Positions 61,822 to 64,000 of a stretch of 64,000 nucleotides of DNA are shown here, in pieces. This stretch comes from an uncultured Alistipes sp. (GTDB lineage: Bacteria > Bacteroidota > Bacteroidia > Bacteroidales > Rikenellaceae). The translations under genes were made by a program, and so were the position numbers. The stretch is from assembly GCA_944320985.1 (NCBI GenBank), contig CALUJN010000070.1, positions 1-64,000 of the forward strand, given 5' to 3'. Position 1 is the stretch's first letter. Every line of letters starts with the position of its first letter. The notes under the pieces were generated by a model. The model was not told the DNA's origin and did no database searches. It saw only the letters and a list, made by a program, of their open reading frames with translations.

Positions 61822-64000
61822 TTATTTTTTCTTGAGCCGGAACTCCACGGGCTGGCCGTGTCGGCAAGTGACCTTGAGCAGGGTTGCATCGGGTTCGGCG
61901 GCGAGAGCCACGCCCGGCACCTCCGCGGCGAGCGCCCAGGATCCTGCCAGGCGTACCTCTTTTTCGATGGGCTGGCTCTCCTGCGCTGTGGTGTATGTCT
62001 TTTCTGTGAGACCCAGATCGGGCGTGCAGACACTCATGACGACCTCGCCTTCGGGGAGCGTGCGTTCCATGACGATCGTTTCACCCGTCACCTGACGGAC
62101 CAGACCGTCCCCCTTGTACTCCTCGAAGCAAACGTATCCCGTGATTCCGGTCGGGAGATCCTTCACCACGTGAGCCATGTTGTCCTTGCGCAGCACCTCG
62201 TATTCATCCTTTTTGAGCAGGCGGTTGATCTCCTTGTTCGAGGGCTGGACATAGACGACGTATTCGTATTCGGCCTGTTTGGGGGCGCGGCCGTGGTCGA
62301 TCCATGCCGTGGCGAAATCTCCCGTCTGCATGGCATGCGTCTTGTCATTGGGTGACGACTGCTCCTGTTTGGTGACGTTCAATACGCCGACGTTCTTCAC
62401 TACGTAAAAATTGCCCTTTGTATCCGAAAGCGCGATTCGTTCGCCGCTCTTCGAGAGCTGGAGCGGGAAGGTGTCGTAGATTTCGCCGTCGACTTCAAGC
62501 TCTTCGCTGCGCTCCTCCATACGAAGCTGGAAAAGGGTGGTTTCGGTGGGATAGATCGAGTTGTTGTTGTCGATCCCGCTGCCGAGGAAGACCAACCGGT
62601 TGTCGAAGCAGAAGATCGTCTTGTGAGCCGTGGCGCCGGGCGTGAAGTTCTTGCGGTCGCCTTCGATATACTGGAAGGCCAGTACGCCGTTTTGTCCTTC
62701 GAGCGACGAGGCTCCCGAGAAGCGTTCGGGGTTGCGCTCCATGAGCGTCCCGGGCAGCGGGCTGTTCAATTCCGCCCAGGGCAGATGAATGGTCGTGGCG
62801 CCCGGCACGCGGTTCCAGTCCCAGCCCTCCTGTACGAAGCCGCTTGCGGCAGCCGAGACGGGGTTGCCCGAGCCGATGATCGGAGCCGAGGCATAGCTCT
62901 GATAACGGCCATAGCGGTTGTCCTTGGTGTAGATCTCCGAACCCCAGACATCCGTATTGAAGGCCTTGAGCGTTACCATCCAGTCTCCCCGGCGATGGAT
63001 TCCCAGAGCGCCGTAGTTGTAGACGAAGAAGCCCGAAGGGGTGGGGCCTGTAGTAATTCCCTCCTTCTTGAACAGGCTGTTGAGCTCCTTGTCCGTGCCT
63101 TTCAGACGCAGATAGGCGCCGGCCAGTTCGGGATCGACGGCCTTGCCGCTGCCGGTCAGGTCGCCCAGGGCGGCCAGGTGGCCGAAGGCATTGACGTCGG
63201 GATCGGGAATCCGTCCGTTCTTGTTGAGCGGGTGACGTCCGGCGATGCCGAGGCCCCAGTCGCGCAGATTGGTGTAGTTGGCCATGGTCAGCAGGGCCAG
63301 CTTGAAGTTTTTGCGAGTCTGTTCCGTGAGGTTGAAGCTGGTGCCGCGTACGGCCTTGCAGTAGTATCCGATCGTGGCGAAGGCGCCGGTCGAGTAGGCG
63401 GGATAGAGACCTCCGTGATGGAAGGTGGTGCCGTCGACCTTGATGCCGCCGATGGTGCCGGGGGTAAAGTCAAGGCTGCCGGACATCCAGCGCGAGAGTC
63501 CCTTCATGGCGCGGTACTGTTCGGCCTCGGTGGGAAGCATCAGGGCGCTGATGAGTTTGGGCATGAGCAGCGTGTGCCACGAATCGAGCAGTTCGTCCCG
63601 TCCGTAGACATAGGGTTTGCGGGTTTCGGAGAGTCCGCTCCAATAGGCCAGCACGCGGACGTATTCGTCGGTTTTGCCGCGCTGTGCGATCTTGTCGCGC
63701 ATGAGCCACATGGCATCGTAGATCTTGCGGACGTTGTATCCGTAGTGGTGGTTGGTTCCGTTTCCGTGACCGAAGGCGAAGCCCTGGTCGATGGCGTGAT
63801 CCATAACCAGGAAGAAGTCATCCTCGTATTTCGAGTCGTTGTTGACATAACTGCTCAGGGCGAACGCGTTGAGCATGTTTTCGATGTCGTCCTGGCGCAA
63901 TTCGCCCTTCGTGCGGTTGCATTCGTCGTTCGAGAGCAGCGGGGCTCCGATGATGCCTCCGTCCTCCGTGCGGTGGATGTTGGCGGCTTGGAAGGTCTTC
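61822..64000 (-). CDS. Polysaccharide lyase family 8 (chondroitinase-type), partial
   Basis: The reading frame is open through the window edge, so the N-terminus is missing. The 726 visible residues contain the PL8 catalytic region: HNDEC-like NDECNRTKGE, DGTTFHHGGLYPAYSTGAF (catalytic His and Tyr), NYTNLRDWGLGIAGRHPLN (Arg) and later GRYQSYASAPIIGSG and IHLPWAELNSPLPG. The pattern is closest to chondroitin-sulfate ABC lyases of Bacteroides and Proteus. These beta-eliminate chondroitin/dermatan sulfate or hyaluronan in the periplasm. It is the first visible gene of an operon with SusC/SusD. Sulfatases and a GH88 hydrolase needed for full breakdown are not in the window. Confidence 0.9.
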   Translation of the reverse strand, partial: KTFQAANIHRTEDGGIIGAPLLSNDECNRTKGELRQDDIENMLNAFALSSYVNNDSKYEDDFFLVMDHAIDQGFAFGHGNGTNHHYGYNVRKIYDAMWLMRDKIAQRGKTDEYVRVLAYWSGLSETRKPYVYGRDELLDSWHTLLMPKLISALMLPTEAEQYRAMKGLSRWMSGSLDFTPGTIGGIKVDGTTFHHGGLYPAYSTGAFATIGYYCKAVRGTSFNLTEQTRKNFKLALLTMANYTNLRDWGLGIAGRHPLNKNGRIPDPDVNAFGHLAALGDLTGSGKAVDPELAGAYLRLKGTDKELNSLFKKEGITTGPTPSGFFVYNYGALGIHRRGDWMVTLKAFNTDVWGSEIYTKDNRYGRYQSYASAPIIGSGNPVSAAASGFVQEGWDWNRVPGATTIHLPWAELNSPLPGTLMERNPERFSGASSLEGQNGVLAFQYIEGDRKNFTPGATAHKTIFCFDNRLVFLGSGIDNNNSIYPTETTLFQLRMEERSEELEVDGEIYDTFPLQLSKSGERIALSDTKGNFYVVKNVGVLNVTKQEQSSPNDKTHAMQTGDFATAWIDHGRAPKQAEYEYVVYVQPSNKEINRLLKKDEYEVLRKDNMAHVVKDLPTGITGYVCFEEYKGDGLVRQVTGETIVMERTLPEGEVVMSVCTPDLGLTEKTYTTAQESQPIEKEVRLAGSWALAAEVPGVALAAEPDATLLKVTCRHGQPVEFRLKKK

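Overview
The window looks like chromosome from a GC-rich gut Bacteroidales bacterium. An Alistipes-like (Rikenellaceae) member is my best guess, inferred from base composition and gene content, not from a marker gene. The phylum-level evidence is strong: three SusC/SusD pairs, an ECF sigma/FecR pair, many exported lipoproteins, and repeated -33 TTG / 19-20 bp / -7 TAnnTTTG promoters.

Layout. 1-549 is AT-rich and holds a minus-strand structured RNA element. 550-13301 is mostly housekeeping: uvrB, a GH31 glycosidase, rmuC, rpe, an ABC-F ATPase, an RlmB-type methyltransferase, a DUF4153 membrane protein and a YgjP-type metallopeptidase. 13416-26332 (minus) is a sigma/anti-sigma-controlled SusC/SusD operon with DUF4843, PKD-like, two TlpA-type and one TIG-like lipoproteins. 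It carries several lesions: SusC has a G9 frameshift at its start and an in-frame amber codon, and the PKD-like gene has lost most of its signal peptide. 26517-29058 has a glycerophosphate pair (GlpT-type transporter, GlpQ-type phosphodiesterase) with a decayed DeoR/GlpR-like regulator between them. 29313-36097 has galK, a second copy of the structured RNA, a BspA-like lipoprotein, a GNAT/ROK pair, fabD, and a cobalamin riboswitch driving a DUF4465 (BtuH-like) lipoprotein.

36215-50742 is a LacI-type regulator divergent from a seven-gene plus-strand operon: GpsA-like glycerol-3-phosphate dehydrogenase, organophosphate antiporter, SusC, SusD, metallo-beta-lactamase-fold lipoprotein, BACON/DUF5689 lipoprotein and a fimbrillin/GLUG lipoprotein. 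I read this as a possible outer-membrane-to-cytoplasm system for a glycerophosphate-containing polymer or phospholipid headgroup. 50891-64000 (minus) carries amino-sugar and glycosaminoglycan genes: nagB, a NagB/PIG-L fusion, a CBM9-like protein and a frameshifted N-acetylhexosamine 1-kinase form one operon. Upstream of it are a DUF5017 lipoprotein, SusD, SusC and a PL8 chondroitinase-type lyase that runs off the window end.

The most novel signal is the pair of about 230-nt elements at 115-340 (minus) and 30563-30794 (plus). Both have the same promoter architecture and the same order of nested stems, but several stems have different sequences in the two copies while remaining base-paired. That pattern is expected of a conserved structured RNA. 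I recognise no tRNA, rRNA, CRISPR array or complete insertion sequence here.
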